DNA of 49,774 bases from Clostridia bacterium (GTDB lineage: Bacteria; Bacillota; Clostridia; UMGS1810): positions 1 through 49,774 of the forward strand of contig JAFQHQ010000098.1 in the NCBI GenBank assembly GCA_017397885.1. The letters are read 5' to 3'. The position numbers and the translations under genes were made by a program. Position 1 is the first letter of the stretch. Each line of letters begins with the position of its first letter. This document shows positions 32,818 to 42,595 of the stretch, in pieces. The notes below the pieces were generated by a model. It was not told where the DNA came from. It worked only from the letters and a program-made list of their open reading frames with translations, and searched no databases.

Positions 32818-33759
32818 ATGATTGAAGTTAAAAATCTTACGAAGAAATACGGTTCAAAAACTGTTTTGAACGATGTGAGTTTCACCATAAACCAGGGTGA
32901 AATTCTCGGGTTTCTCGGGCCAAACGGTGCAGGTAAAAGCACAACCATGAACATTATGACCGGCTACATCGCATCAACATCGGGCTCTGTGGAGATAGAC
33001 GGAATCGACATCATGGATGATGCCAAAGCCTACAAAAAGAAAATCGGCTATCTCCCTGAAATTCCACCGCTCTATAATGACATGACCGTTATGGAATACA
33101 TGGAATTTGTCTGCGGAATAAAATATGCCGACCCTTCATGCATTAAAGATATTCTCGAAGAGGTTCACATAACCGATGTTAAAGACCGACTCATAAAGAA
33201 TCTTTCAAAAGGTTATCGTCAGAGAGTGGGCATTGCTCAAGCTCTTGTGGGTGACCCCGAACTTCTCATTCTTGATGAACCCACCGTTGGTCTTGACCCC
33301 ATGCAGATTATTGATATACGAAATGTTATTTCACAGCTGGGTAAAAAGAAGACTTTGTTTATCAGTTCACACATTCTTTCCGAAATAAGTGCCGTGTGCG
33401 ACAGGGTAATCATCATAAACAAAGGTAAACTCATCGCCGAAGACACTCCCGAAAATCTTGCAAAGCTTGTATCCGGCAAAAACAAATATTGTGTCTGCAT
33501 TGAGGGCGACAAAGAAAAGATTGAAAAGCTCATTTCAAACATTCAGGGCATAGAACGCTTTGAAGAAAAAACTGCTTCCGAGCCCGGAGCTTTTGAATAT
33601 GTTGTATATGCCCAAAACGGCACCGACATCAGAAAAACTCTGTTCAAAGCTGTTGCAGGCGAAGGCGACATGGCAATTTTAATGTTCAAGGCATTTGACA
33701 TTACTCTTGAGGATATATTCATATCTCTCACAGGAAGCGAAGGGGGCGAAGAACAATGA
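32818..33759 (+). CDS. ABC transporter ATP-binding protein (GldA-like)
   Basis: The 313-residue protein has Walker A GPNGAGKST (34-42), signature LSKGYRQRVGIAQ (about 129-141) and Walker B ELLILDEPTVGLDP. A C-terminal accessory region of about 95 residues follows, as in ABC-2 exporters. It follows aspS after 23 bp and overlaps the permease start by 4 bp. With the next three genes it forms a gliding-type (GldA/F/G) ABC system, whose substrate in Firmicutes is unknown. Confidence 0.9.
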   Translation: MIEVKNLTKKYGSKTVLNDVSFTINQGEILGFLGPNGAGKSTTMNIMTGYIASTSGSVEIDGIDIMDDAKAYKKKIGYLPEIPPLYNDMTVMEYMEFVCGIKYADPSCIKDILEEVHITDVKDRLIKNLSKGYRQRVGIAQALVGDPELLILDEPTVGLDPMQIIDIRNVISQLGKKKTLFISSHILSEISAVCDRVIIINKGKLIAEDTPENLAKLVSGKNKYCVCIEGDKEKIEKLISNIQGIERFEEKTASEPGAFEYVVYAQNGTDIRKTLFKAVAGEGDMAILMFKAFDITLEDIFISLTGSEGGEEQ

Positions 33760-34460
33760 ACGCAATAGTAAAAAAAGAACTTCGCGTATACTTCAACACT
33801 CCCATTGCATGGGTGTTTATTGCGGTTCTGATGTGCGTAAGCGGTCTGTTTTTTACTTTGTTTAACCTCTTTATGGCAAATCCGTCGGTAAACGTGATTT
33901 TTTCATCACTTCCGCTTGTGTTTGTAATAATGATACCGCTTCTCACAATGAGACTTTTTTCAGAAGAACGTGCGCTCAAAACCGACCAGCTTTTGCTCAC
34001 ATCGCCCATAAGCGTTGCATCAATCGTTTGGGGCAAGTTCCTGGCGGCTGTTATGGTGTTCGGCGTTGCAATAGTTCTCATGCTCATTTATCCGATTATT
34101 CTCAACATCTATTCGGATGTGTCATGGGGAATTGTATTTACCAATAATGTGGGATTCTTTCTTTTGGGATCGGCTCTCATATCCATCGGCATATTCATTT
34201 CTTCACTGACGGAAAATCAGTTTACTGCCGGCATAATAACCATTGCAACACTTCTCATAATGTTTCTTTTGTCCGGCATAAGTGTTTCCAGCGGATATGC
34301 GGTTGTTGACAAAATAATAGCCTACATTGGAATATTGAAATCCTTTGACAGTTTTTATATCGGGCTTTTTAACGTGGTTGATATTATGTATTATGTAAGT
34401 ATAATAATTATTTTTATCATGCTTACCGTATACAGAATTGAACGCCGCAGAGTAAAATAG
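33756..34460 (+). CDS. ABC-2 type permease (GldF-like)
   Basis: The 234-residue membrane protein begins MNAIVKKELRVYFNTPIAWVF, typical of ABC-2 permeases. It shows six hydrophobic segments, including VFIAVLMCVSGLFFTLFN, FLAAVMVFGVAIVLMLIY and GIITIATLLIMFLLSGI. Its LLTMRLFSEERALKTDQLLL motif in the first cytoplasmic loop is typical of GldF-like permeases. ATG overlaps the ATPase gene (ATGA), giving coupled translation. Confidence 0.88.
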   Translation: MNAIVKKELRVYFNTPIAWVFIAVLMCVSGLFFTLFNLFMANPSVNVIFSSLPLVFVIMIPLLTMRLFSEERALKTDQLLLTSPISVASIVWGKFLAAVMVFGVAIVLMLIYPIILNIYSDVSWGIVFTNNVGFFLLGSALISIGIFISSLTENQFTAGIITIATLLIMFLLSGISVSSGYAVVDKIIAYIGILKSFDSFYIGLFNVVDIMYYVSIIIIFIMLTVYRIERRRVK

Positions 34461-34469
34461 GGGGTTATC

Positions 34470-35903
34470 ATGAATAAAAAAAGAAAATACGCCTATGCGG
34501 CAATGACATTTGCATGCCTTGTTATTGCTGTTGTTGTGGTTTTGAACATAGTTGTGATTGCCCTTTCGGACAGAATGAACCTCAATATAGACATGACACC
34601 GTCAAAAATTTTGGATTTTGACAAAAAAACCCACGAGATTGTAGACGGTCTTGACATGGATGTAAACATATATTCTCTTGTTCCGCAGGATTCGGAAACC
34701 GATGAACTGAAACAGATTGACGAAATCTTGAAAAAATATGATACTATGTCGGAATTTGTGCACTACAAACGAATTGACACAAAAAAGAATCCCGGCTATC
34801 TTGCAAATTATTCTTATGATGGGGTTACTCTTAATAAGACAGAGCAACCGAATTATCACATTGTTTTTGAGACAGAACGTGACTATGAGGTTGTAGATGT
34901 TAACAGTCTGTTGCCTGTGGAAGAAGATGAAAAACTACCCAAAATGCTTTGGGCTGAGCAATATTTCACTTCGGCAATTCTCAAAGTTGTTAAAGGAAGT
35001 GACATAAACATTTATGTTGTTTCGGGTCACAATGAAATACCTGCACAGGAAATAAAAAAAGTTGTTCCCGGATCGGGCTACAACTTCACTGATCTCGCAC
35101 TTGCAACCGGGGATATTCCCGAAGATGCCGACATGATTGCAATTGTATCACCCAAAACCGATTATACAGAAAGTGAAATCGAAAAAATATCCCTGTTTCT
35201 CGATAAGGGCGGCGATGTTCATGCTTTTATTGATCCGTATTTCGGAAGTGAAGAAGCTATGCAACCCTATGCCAATCAGTTCCCAAACCTTTCTACACTC
35301 TTTGGTGAATGGGGTATAACCGTAAAAGACGGCTATGTTTATGACGGCAACGAAGATAATTTTTCAGAGACAAGGTCAAACATCATTGCCACCATTCCCG
35401 AAAACACTGTTACAGATGAAATTTTCCGCAGTCCCACTGTGAATAAGTCAAGTGTATACATTTCATTAGCCCGTCCTGTTGCGGCAAAGAACAAAAATGA
35501 TATATATGCCTATACGGTTGCTCAAACTTCTGAAGACGGATATATAAAATACACATCACGTCCTGCATCGGATGTGTATGATTCCACAGCTGATGAGCGG
35601 ATTCAAAGTGAACTTGCGGTGCTTACGGCGAGGACGAATCCCGCAAACAACACTTCTTCAAGGTTTTTTGTTGCCGGAGCGTCAAATATTATTATTTCAA
35701 ATCCCGAACTGTATGGTGAATTGATTAATTTTACAACCGACAGCGGAAACACGGTGTTTATTATGCCAAAAGATATTGAACGTGCCAATGTAGTAATAAA
35801 ACAGAGCACTGTGTATATGTATGCGTTTGTTGTGGTTGCATTGATTCCCGTTATAATTCTTGCTTTTGGATTTATCATCTGGATAAGAAGGAGACACCTG
35901 TGA
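34470..35903 (+). CDS. GldG-like ABC transporter auxiliary protein
   Basis: The 477-residue protein has one membrane helix at each end (about 10-32 and 450-470). A large outer domain carries the GldG/IFT52-like pattern, including NIYVVSGHNEIPAQEI and ADMIAIVSPKTDYTESEIEK, then LFLDKGGDVHAFIDPYFG. In gliding systems GldG works with the GldF permease. Here the partner is the next DUF4340 gene. Starts 9 bases after the permease gene with a GGGGGTTATC site. Confidence 0.85.
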   Translation: MNKKRKYAYAAMTFACLVIAVVVVLNIVVIALSDRMNLNIDMTPSKILDFDKKTHEIVDGLDMDVNIYSLVPQDSETDELKQIDEILKKYDTMSEFVHYKRIDTKKNPGYLANYSYDGVTLNKTEQPNYHIVFETERDYEVVDVNSLLPVEEDEKLPKMLWAEQYFTSAILKVVKGSDINIYVVSGHNEIPAQEIKKVVPGSGYNFTDLALATGDIPEDADMIAIVSPKTDYTESEIEKISLFLDKGGDVHAFIDPYFGSEEAMQPYANQFPNLSTLFGEWGITVKDGYVYDGNEDNFSETRSNIIATIPENTVTDEIFRSPTVNKSSVYISLARPVAAKNKNDIYAYTVAQTSEDGYIKYTSRPASDVYDSTADERIQSELAVLTARTNPANNTSSRFFVAGASNIIISNPELYGELINFTTDSGNTVFIMPKDIERANVVIKQSTVYMYAFVVVALIPVIILAFGFIIWIRRRHL

Positions 35904-37342
35904 TGAATAATTCACCCTTTCGCAATAAGAAGATTATCATTCTTCTGGCAGTGTTGCTTTTGCTTGTGGTTGTATTTTTGATTGTGGAATTTGCTGTTCC
36001 GAAAGATGACAGTAAAAGCATCGGAAATGAACCCGAATTCGATTCTTTGCTGATGTCGGATGCAGCCGGTGCAGATGAACTTTCGGCTGAACATAAGTCG
36101 ATAGGTGTTGAAGCGCTTTACAATGAAAATCCGGATTTTCTGTCAAGCGGTCTCAGCCATCATGAAGTTGTGTGTTCAATTGAGGGCTTTGTCAATCAAA
36201 AGAGTTTTTCTTTTGTGAAAACAGATGAAAATTGGCATGGCAGTGACAATGTACAAGTAAGCAATTCATCACTGCTCAGGCTTACGGTCAATTTGTGTAA
36301 TCTTGAGTATGTCGACAAAATTGATGCCGGCAATGCCGATCCGTTATCGTGCGGTATTAATGAGACAAGCAGTTTTATTCGATTCGGCAACATATATGGA
36401 ACAACCGTTCAGTATACGCTCGGAAATCCCATTCCGGACACCGATTTGTATTATGTTACGGCAAGTTTTTCCGATGACATATTTATGATTGATGAGGCAA
36501 GTGTAAACACGGTGTTTGTATCCGCAGACAGTTATCGTGCAGACAATCTTCAAAAAGTCGATTTTGAAAGTATTCAGAAAATATATTTCAAAAATTCAAA
36601 TTGTGAATTACGATTGGAAAAGGGCACTCCCGACAGAAATAAAGGCATTTACTATGAATGGACAATGACATCGCCCTACACAATTCTTGCACGTGATGAC
36701 ATGGTCAAGAGTTTGCTTATAACTCCCGGAGCTGCACTGGAGGCACAGGAATATGTCAGTGACAGCGGTGACTTCGAAAATTACGGCCTTGGACAAAAAG
36801 AAAACATGGTCATCTATGAAGATGTCTCGGGAAAAGGTCAGACGGTATATTTCAGCAAGCTCATCAACAATAACTATTATATATGCATAGACGACAGCCC
36901 AAGCATTTACAAGGTTTCACCGGATGTTCTTCTTTTTGCCGACATTTCAACCATAGATGTTGCAGACCGTGCACTCTATCTTGTTAATCGCTCGGCATTG
37001 AAATCGGTTACAATCCGCGGTGAGGGCCACAGCTATGATATTGCATTTGGGGAAGATAATTCTATTGTGATAAACGACTTTAAAATTACCGACAAGACCA
37101 AAACAAGCAACATTTTCCAAAGTGTATGCGGTCTTCATGCCGATGATGTAATAACTTCTGTCGAAGGCGAAAAAATTCTGGATTTTGTGTTTGAGAAAAA
37201 AGACGGCACAAAAGTGTATCTTGAATTTTTCCCAAGCGGTGAGCGCTATTATAATGTAAAAAGAAACGGCACTCCCATCTACACAATTCAGAGAAAAACT
37301 ATTAATAATTTGTTTGAAATTCTCGATTCATATTCCAAATAA
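35900..37342 (+). CDS. DUF4340 domain-containing membrane protein
   Basis: The 480-residue protein has an N-terminal membrane helix (IIILLAVLLLLVVVFLIVEF) and a repeated beta-rich outer region typical of DUF4340, as in TVQYTLGNPIPDTDLYYVTA. Such proteins regularly follow GldA/F/G-like genes, so it is the fourth part of the same envelope ABC system. Function is unknown. Start is GTG 35900 or ATG 35903, both overlapping the previous stop. A terminator follows. Confidence 0.85.
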   Translation: MMNNSPFRNKKIIILLAVLLLLVVVFLIVEFAVPKDDSKSIGNEPEFDSLLMSDAAGADELSAEHKSIGVEALYNENPDFLSSGLSHHEVVCSIEGFVNQKSFSFVKTDENWHGSDNVQVSNSSLLRLTVNLCNLEYVDKIDAGNADPLSCGINETSSFIRFGNIYGTTVQYTLGNPIPDTDLYYVTASFSDDIFMIDEASVNTVFVSADSYRADNLQKVDFESIQKIYFKNSNCELRLEKGTPDRNKGIYYEWTMTSPYTILARDDMVKSLLITPGAALEAQEYVSDSGDFENYGLGQKENMVIYEDVSGKGQTVYFSKLINNNYYICIDDSPSIYKVSPDVLLFADISTIDVADRALYLVNRSALKSVTIRGEGHSYDIAFGEDNSIVINDFKITDKTKTSNIFQSVCGLHADDVITSVEGEKILDFVFEKKDGTKVYLEFFPSGERYYNVKRNGTPIYTIQRKTINNLFEILDSYSK

Positions 37343-37357
37343 TACAAACCAAAAAAC

Positions 37358-37393
37358 AGGGGCTAAAACATTTGTTTTTAGCCCCTGTAATCT
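37358..37393. terminator. Bidirectional terminator between convergent genes
   Basis: CAGGGGCTAAAA / TTTTTAGCCCCTG with a short loop and T-rich flank. It separates the Gld-type operon from the convergent BrkB gene. Confidence 0.85.
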
Positions 37394-37402
37394 TTTTAAT
37401 TA

Positions 37403-38332
37403 TTAATCAACATTTCTTGAAACAACTTCTTTTTCAGCAATTGGTTCAATAGCTTTGTTTTCTGCAACCGTCTCAGCGGGTTCCAGTTGTACTTCGTGCA
37501 ATTTTTCTTCTTTTGCAACCTGATGTAAATATATGAGAGCATTTATTTTTGCACCAATCATAACAATAATACCCGTGAGATATATCCACATTATCATACA
37601 AGCAAAACCGGCAAGCGAACCGTAAATGATTTCGTATTGAGGGAAGTTATTTACATAAAGTGCAAAAAGAGATGATGCGGCGTACCAGCCAATTGTGGTA
37701 AAAGCCGCTCCGGGAAGCACTTTTCTGAATTTCAGCTTTATTGTCGGCAAAACTTTGTACAATGCCGAAATTATGAGAGATATAAAAATAAGCACAATTA
37801 TATGTCTCAATTTGTCCCATATCGGCATAAGATACGACAGTGACGGTTTGCTGAAGAGATAATCGGTAATTACTCCTCCGAAAATAATCAAAGCAAAACT
37901 TGCAATAATCGAAATCAAAATGAAAAATGCAAACACAACTGCAAGTGTGTTTGATGAAAAGAAACCGCGTTCCCTTTCGGTTTTGTAAAAACGGTTCAGT
38001 CCTTTTTCAGCGGTCAGAATGTATCCCGACATTGTGAAGAGCGAAAATGCTCCGGTAATCAGCATTACGGTTGTGCTTGTTGTACGGTTTACCAGCATAT
38101 CAATCAGCAGGTTCCCAATTTTATCGGGCAAAACCCCTATGGCGTTGAGCATAACATTTGTATAACTCTCGCTTATTGATGATGTGACGGTAAAAACAAA
38201 TATCAACATCGGAAGAAATGATGACAAAAGATAAAAGCTCATTTCTGCAGCTATTCCAAAAAAGTCGCCTTCCAAAAACTCATCAAGAAAATGCTTGAAT
38301 TTTTTTGCGCAGGCAGAAAATTTATTTGCCAT
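37403..38332 (-). CDS. YihY/BrkB family membrane protein
   Basis: The 309-residue protein starts MANKFSACAKKFKHFLDEFL and has the BrkB pattern. An N-terminal amphipathic region (FFGIAAEMSFYLLSSFLPML) is followed by five further hydrophobic segments. The family motif LPGAAFTTIGWYAASSLFAL lies near residue 203. The last 50 residues are charged and cytoplasmic. The molecular role of the family is not settled; it was once wrongly called RNase BN. It is monocistronic and divergent from rho. Confidence 0.85.
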   Translation of the reverse strand: MANKFSACAKKFKHFLDEFLEGDFFGIAAEMSFYLLSSFLPMLIFVFTVTSSISESYTNVMLNAIGVLPDKIGNLLIDMLVNRTTSTTVMLITGAFSLFTMSGYILTAEKGLNRFYKTERERGFFSSNTLAVVFAFFILISIIASFALIIFGGVITDYLFSKPSLSYLMPIWDKLRHIIVLIFISLIISALYKVLPTIKLKFRKVLPGAAFTTIGWYAASSLFALYVNNFPQYEIIYGSLAGFACMIMWIYLTGIIVMIGAKINALIYLHQVAKEEKLHEVQLEPAETVAENKAIEPIAEKEVVSRNVD

Positions 38333-38466
38333 TATAACAAATCCTTTCGACAGCGTATAAGCGTATATAATAATTATACCTCATTTCCGTAAAAAAAGCT
38401 ATATGTAATGTATTGTAAAAAATATATAAAAAATCAGAAGGATATATGTGCAGTTCGCATATACAT

Positions 38467-38495
38467 TTGCGCCCGAAAACATGATATAATATAAT
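38467..38495 (+). promoter_or_regulatory. Possible rho promoter
   Basis: TTGCGC (38467-38472), 17 bp, TATAAT (38490-38495). Two more TATAAT-like boxes follow within 20 bp, so the exact start is uncertain. Confidence 0.4.
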
Positions 38496-38553
38496 GTAAC
38501 ATGGTATAATATTGCTATTCTGTAAATCATTTTTGTCTGAAGGGAATTGTGTT

Positions 38554-39947
38554 ATGAATCTTAACGAGTTATCTCCTGAAAAACTTCTGTCTTGTAATCT
38601 CAAAGAGCTGCGTGAAATTGCAAAAGAATTGGATATTAAATCTTTTTCCAAATATAACAAAGCCGAACTTGCAAACATACTGTCCGAGAAAATTAATACA
38701 AATAAAAACGAGGATAAGTGTGAGACAAGCGTGGATGAAGCTTCCGACCAAAATTCTGCCGAAATTGAGGTTTCCCAATCCGGCGAAGAACCAAAAGCCC
38801 AAGTCCAAAATCCTACGGGAGAGGCAACCGGCATACTTGAAGTTCTTGCCGAAGGTTACGGTTTTCTTCGGGGTGACAACTATCTTACCACTGCCGATGA
38901 TGTATATGTTCCTCCCATACAAATAAGAAGATTTAATCTGAAAACCGGAGACTATATTCACGGAGTAACAAGAAAAGGAAACGAAAACGAGCGTTTTGAT
39001 GCACTCATATATGTAAAAACCGTAAACGGAGATTCTGTTGACAAATCCATAAGAAGAAAACCATTCGAAACACTTACTCCCATATATCCGGATGAGCGCA
39101 TTCGCCTCGAACGTGACGGCTGTGACCACGCAGTCAGACTCATAGATCTTTTGGCACCCATAGGTAAAGGACAAAGGGGTCTTATAGTTGCGCCTCCCAA
39201 AGCCGGAAAAACAACCCTTTTAAAAAGTGTTGCAAACAGCATCAGTTTCAACAATCCGGAAGTTAACCTGATTGTGCTTCTCATAGACGAGCGTCCCGAG
39301 GAGGTTACCGACATGAAACGTTCCATCAACGGCGAGGTAATCTATTCAACTTTTGACGAACTTCCCGAGCACCATATCAAGGTGGCGGAAATGGTGTTGG
39401 AACGTGCTCAGCGCCTTGTTGAGCACGGAAAAGATGTCGTCATTCTTTTAGACAGTATAACCCGCCTTGCCAGAGCATACAATCTTACAATTCCTCAACG
39501 GGAAAAATTCTCTCCGGCGGCATAGACCCCGGTGCGCTTCATAAACCCAAAAAGTTTTTTGGCGCTGCCCGAAACATCGAACATGGCGGCAGTCTTACCA
39601 TTCTGGCAACAGCTCTTGTGGAAACGGGAAGCCGTATGGACGACTTTATCTTTGAAGAATTCAAAGGAACCGGCAATATGGAAGTACATCTTGACCGAAA
39701 ACTTTCGGAAAGACGCATTTTCCCGGCAATAGATATCTATAAATCAGGCACAAGAAAAGATGAGCTTATTTTGAATCAAAAAGAAAAGGAAGCATCATGG
39801 AATATCAGACGTTCTCTTGGTTCAAATCAGGCGGCAGATGTAGTTGAAAATATCATTTCAAACATTGTACGTACGCAAAATAATGAAGAATTTATTTCTA
39901 AAATGAAAATTAAAAGAATAGATAAAACAAATCAGAACAAGCAATGA
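38554..39947 (+). pseudogene. rho: Transcription termination factor Rho, interrupted by a one-base frameshift
   Basis: Frame 1 (38554-39525) gives an N-terminal SAP-like helix region ([20 protein letters not shown]), an RNA-binding cold-shock-like domain ([18 protein letters not shown]), Walker [13 protein letters not shown] (about 213-224) and [14 protein letters not shown]. It then stops after [10 protein letters not shown]. The normal continuation, [20 protein letters not shown] to [20 protein letters not shown], lies in another frame from 39495 to 39947. One base seems to be missing before 39495; an extra C there would give [14 protein letters not shown]. No slippery motif is present, so this is either real loss of Rho or a sequence error. 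The start ATG has a GAAGGGA site. Rho is non-essential in several Firmicutes. Confidence 0.85.
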
Positions 39948-39984
39948 ATTTGTGCTTTGACTGATATTACGGAAAGGTAAAAAC

Positions 39985-42378
39985 ATGGCAACTTCAAAAA
40001 AAACAAACTCCAAAAATGTTGATACAGCTCCAAAGAAGGCAAAAAATTCAAGCTCAAAATCAAAAGATAAAAAAGCTCCTCAAAAAGAATCAGGCGGAAT
40101 CAAGTTTGAAATTTTTGCCATATGCACCATTGCAATAAGCATTTATCTTGTGGTTTGCATCTACACATCCGGTGGTGGACTCATCGGTGGAGCAATATCA
40201 GATTTTATTCTGGGTCTCTTCGGAACATCCGCATACATTTTGCCGCTTTTAACAGTAGCACTTCTTGTATGGTCGCTTAAAACCAAAGATGAGAAAAACA
40301 ACACCGGGAAATATGTTTTGTCATACATATCACTGCTTATTATTTCTGCTCTGTTTCAATTGATTTTTCAGCGCACGCTTTCACCTGAAGCAAGTTATAT
40401 CAGCGGCGGCAACGGAAATGTCGGCGGTGGATTTCTGGGAGCGGTAATTGTAAAGGCACTCAGTTTTTTCGGCATTGCAGGGTCATACATAATCCTCATG
40501 TGCCTGCTGTTTATTTTTGTAATTCTTATTTTTGATCTTTCGGTTGCAAAAATGCTTATGTCTGTACGCACCTACCTCAGCGATTACAAAGCAGAGCGCG
40601 AAAATGAAAAATCCATAAAAGAAAGCGAAAAAGAAATTCCAAAGAACAACAAGCGTGTTGCCATAGATCCCGAACTTGAAATGGCGGCGTTTTCCGACCG
40701 TGAGATTATTTTTAATCTTCCCGAAGATGAAGATGCATCTCCCGAGGAAAAAGATGAATTTCATGACCCCGAAATAAGGCTCTATGATGATGTGACATCG
40801 GGCAGTGAACACGAAGAACCTTCCGAAGAAGAAAAAGCAGCAAAAAAACTTTCGGATGATGAAAAGGAAGATATTCACCGCGAAATAAAGGAAGAAATTG
40901 AAGATGCAGAAAGCGGCAAGGATGTTATCATAGAATATAGCTATCCTCCCATCGATTTGCTTGCAAAACCTCAGATCCCGGTAACCGGCGGAAATGTTCA
41001 GGACGAACTGCGAAGCAATGCCCGTCAGCTCATCGAAACCCTCCACAGCTTCAAGGTGGATGCAAATGTGGTAGAAATCAGTCAGGGTCCCACCATCACC
41101 CGTTACGAAATTGAGCCTGCCGAAGGTGTAAGGGTTAGTCAGATAACAGGTCTTTCTAAGGATATCGGTCTTAAATTTAAAGCGGACAAGGGTGTTATGG
41201 TAGCTCCTGTTCCCGGCAAATCCACAATCGGTATTGAAATTGAAAACAAAAATCCAAGCACTGTTACTCTTCGTGAAGTTATCGAATCCGACGAGTTTAA
41301 AAATCACAAATCCAAGCTTGCGGTGGCACTTGGTAAAGATGTAAGCGGCAAACCTATTATCATGGATATTGCCAAAATGCCTCACCTTCTTATAGCCGGT
41401 GCAACCGGTGCAGGTAAGTCCGTATGCATAAACACACTAATAATCAGCCTGCTCTACAAGGCAGATCCCAATGAGGTGAAGCTTGTTATGATTGACCCCA
41501 AGCAGGTTGAACTCGGTGTCTACAACGGCATTCCGCATTTGTTGATTCCTGTTGTAAAAGATGCAAAAAAAGCGACCGGTGCTCTTTCGTGGGCTGTTCA
41601 GGAAATGACCGAGCGCTACAGCATTTTCGAACGTAATAATGTCCGCAACATAAAAGGCTACAATGATCTTATGGAGAAAAACGGTACTCCCGAAAACAAA
41701 ATGGCTTCAATTGTCATCATCATAGACGAATTTGCCGACCTCATGATGGTAGCTCCCGCGGATGTTGAAAACTATGTCTGCCGTATAGCACAGCTTGCTC
41801 GTGCGGCAGGTATGCACCTTGTTATTGCAACCCAGCGTCCTGTTGTAAAATTTATCACAGGTAACATCAAAGCCAATGTACCAAGCCGAATTTCATTCAT
41901 GGTTGCATCGGTTCGTGACTCTCAGACAATTCTCGATATCGGTGGTGCCGAAAAACTCATCGGTAAGGGTGATATGCTCTATATGCCCGTTGGTGAAACA
42001 TCACCGTCACGAATGCAGTGTGCTTTTGTTTCCGATGATGATGTTAAATCGGTTGTGGAATATGTTACAAACGGTGTTGAAGCGGTTTACGATCCCAATG
42101 TAATAGAACAGATTGAAAAAGACGAAGGCGAGTATGAACCCGACGGCGCAGATCCCGGTGATGCGGATGAACTTTTGCCCGATGCCATTGACATGGCAAT
42201 TACCAGCGGTCAGATTTCGACCTCACTTTTGCAAAGACGATTCCGCATAGGCTACAACCGTGCAGGAAGCATAATCGATCAGATGGAAGCAAGGGGAATA
42301 ATCAGCGGACTCGACGGCAACAAACCCCGTCAGGTGCTTATTACCAGAGAACAGTATAATGAGATGTTGATGAAGTGA
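39985..42378 (+). CDS. FtsK/SpoIIIE-type DNA translocase
   Basis: The 797-residue protein has a basic N-terminal tail (1-33) and four membrane helices (about 40-190). An acidic linker follows (about 200-320). The motor has Walker A AGATGAGKSVCIN (about 471-483), Walker B VIIIDEFADLMM, and the Q-rich LVIATQRPVVKFITGNIKAN. The C-terminal winged-helix gamma domain (about 730-797; SLLQRRFRIGYNRAGSIIDQ) reads SRS/KOPS-type sites. It pumps DNA at the division or sporulation septum. Length fits SpoIIIE (about 790). It begins 37 bp after rho. Confidence 0.93.
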   Translation: MATSKKTNSKNVDTAPKKAKNSSSKSKDKKAPQKESGGIKFEIFAICTIAISIYLVVCIYTSGGGLIGGAISDFILGLFGTSAYILPLLTVALLVWSLKTKDEKNNTGKYVLSYISLLIISALFQLIFQRTLSPEASYISGGNGNVGGGFLGAVIVKALSFFGIAGSYIILMCLLFIFVILIFDLSVAKMLMSVRTYLSDYKAERENEKSIKESEKEIPKNNKRVAIDPELEMAAFSDREIIFNLPEDEDASPEEKDEFHDPEIRLYDDVTSGSEHEEPSEEEKAAKKLSDDEKEDIHREIKEEIEDAESGKDVIIEYSYPPIDLLAKPQIPVTGGNVQDELRSNARQLIETLHSFKVDANVVEISQGPTITRYEIEPAEGVRVSQITGLSKDIGLKFKADKGVMVAPVPGKSTIGIEIENKNPSTVTLREVIESDEFKNHKSKLAVALGKDVSGKPIIMDIAKMPHLLIAGATGAGKSVCINTLIISLLYKADPNEVKLVMIDPKQVELGVYNGIPHLLIPVVKDAKKATGALSWAVQEMTERYSIFERNNVRNIKGYNDLMEKNGTPENKMASIVIIIDEFADLMMVAPADVENYVCRIAQLARAAGMHLVIATQRPVVKFITGNIKANVPSRISFMVASVRDSQTILDIGGAEKLIGKGDMLYMPVGETSPSRMQCAFVSDDDVKSVVEYVTNGVEAVYDPNVIEQIEKDEGEYEPDGADPGDADELLPDAIDMAITSGQISTSLLQRRFRIGYNRAGSIIDQMEARGIISGLDGNKPRQVLITREQYNEMLMK

Positions 42379-42415
42379 TAAATTGGAGCTTGTCGCTGTG
42401 TTTAACACAAGGACA

Positions 42416-42478
42416 TTGTAGGGCAGGGGCTTGCTCCTGCCGACAAAAAAACGGAACGAGCAAGCCCGTTCACTACAA
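42416..42478. repeat. BIME-like double palindrome after the DNA translocase gene
   Basis: TTGTAG...CTACAA ends enclose two hairpins of opposite orientation: GGCAGGGGCTTGCTCCTGCC and GAACGAGCAAGCCCGTTC. The loop parts GGCTTGCT and AGCAAGCC are complementary to each other. The first hairpin may also end the upstream transcript. Confidence 0.65.
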
Positions 42479-42595
42479 ATCCAACATTTGAAACAGCTCT
42501 ACAAACTCCAAATTGAAATACATTTAATATTTTAAACAAACTCACCATAGCGAGTTTGAACCATAATTTTGAAATATAACAAGGCAGGTGATTCC

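Noticed and set aside
38322-38834. 170-codon minus-strand frame over the rho start
   Set aside because: Overlaps two real genes, low-complexity serine-rich composition, no start signals.
40483-41385. 300-codon open frame antisense to the DNA translocase gene
   Set aside because: Cysteine- and phenylalanine-rich composition typical of a complement-strand shadow, and no ribosome site.
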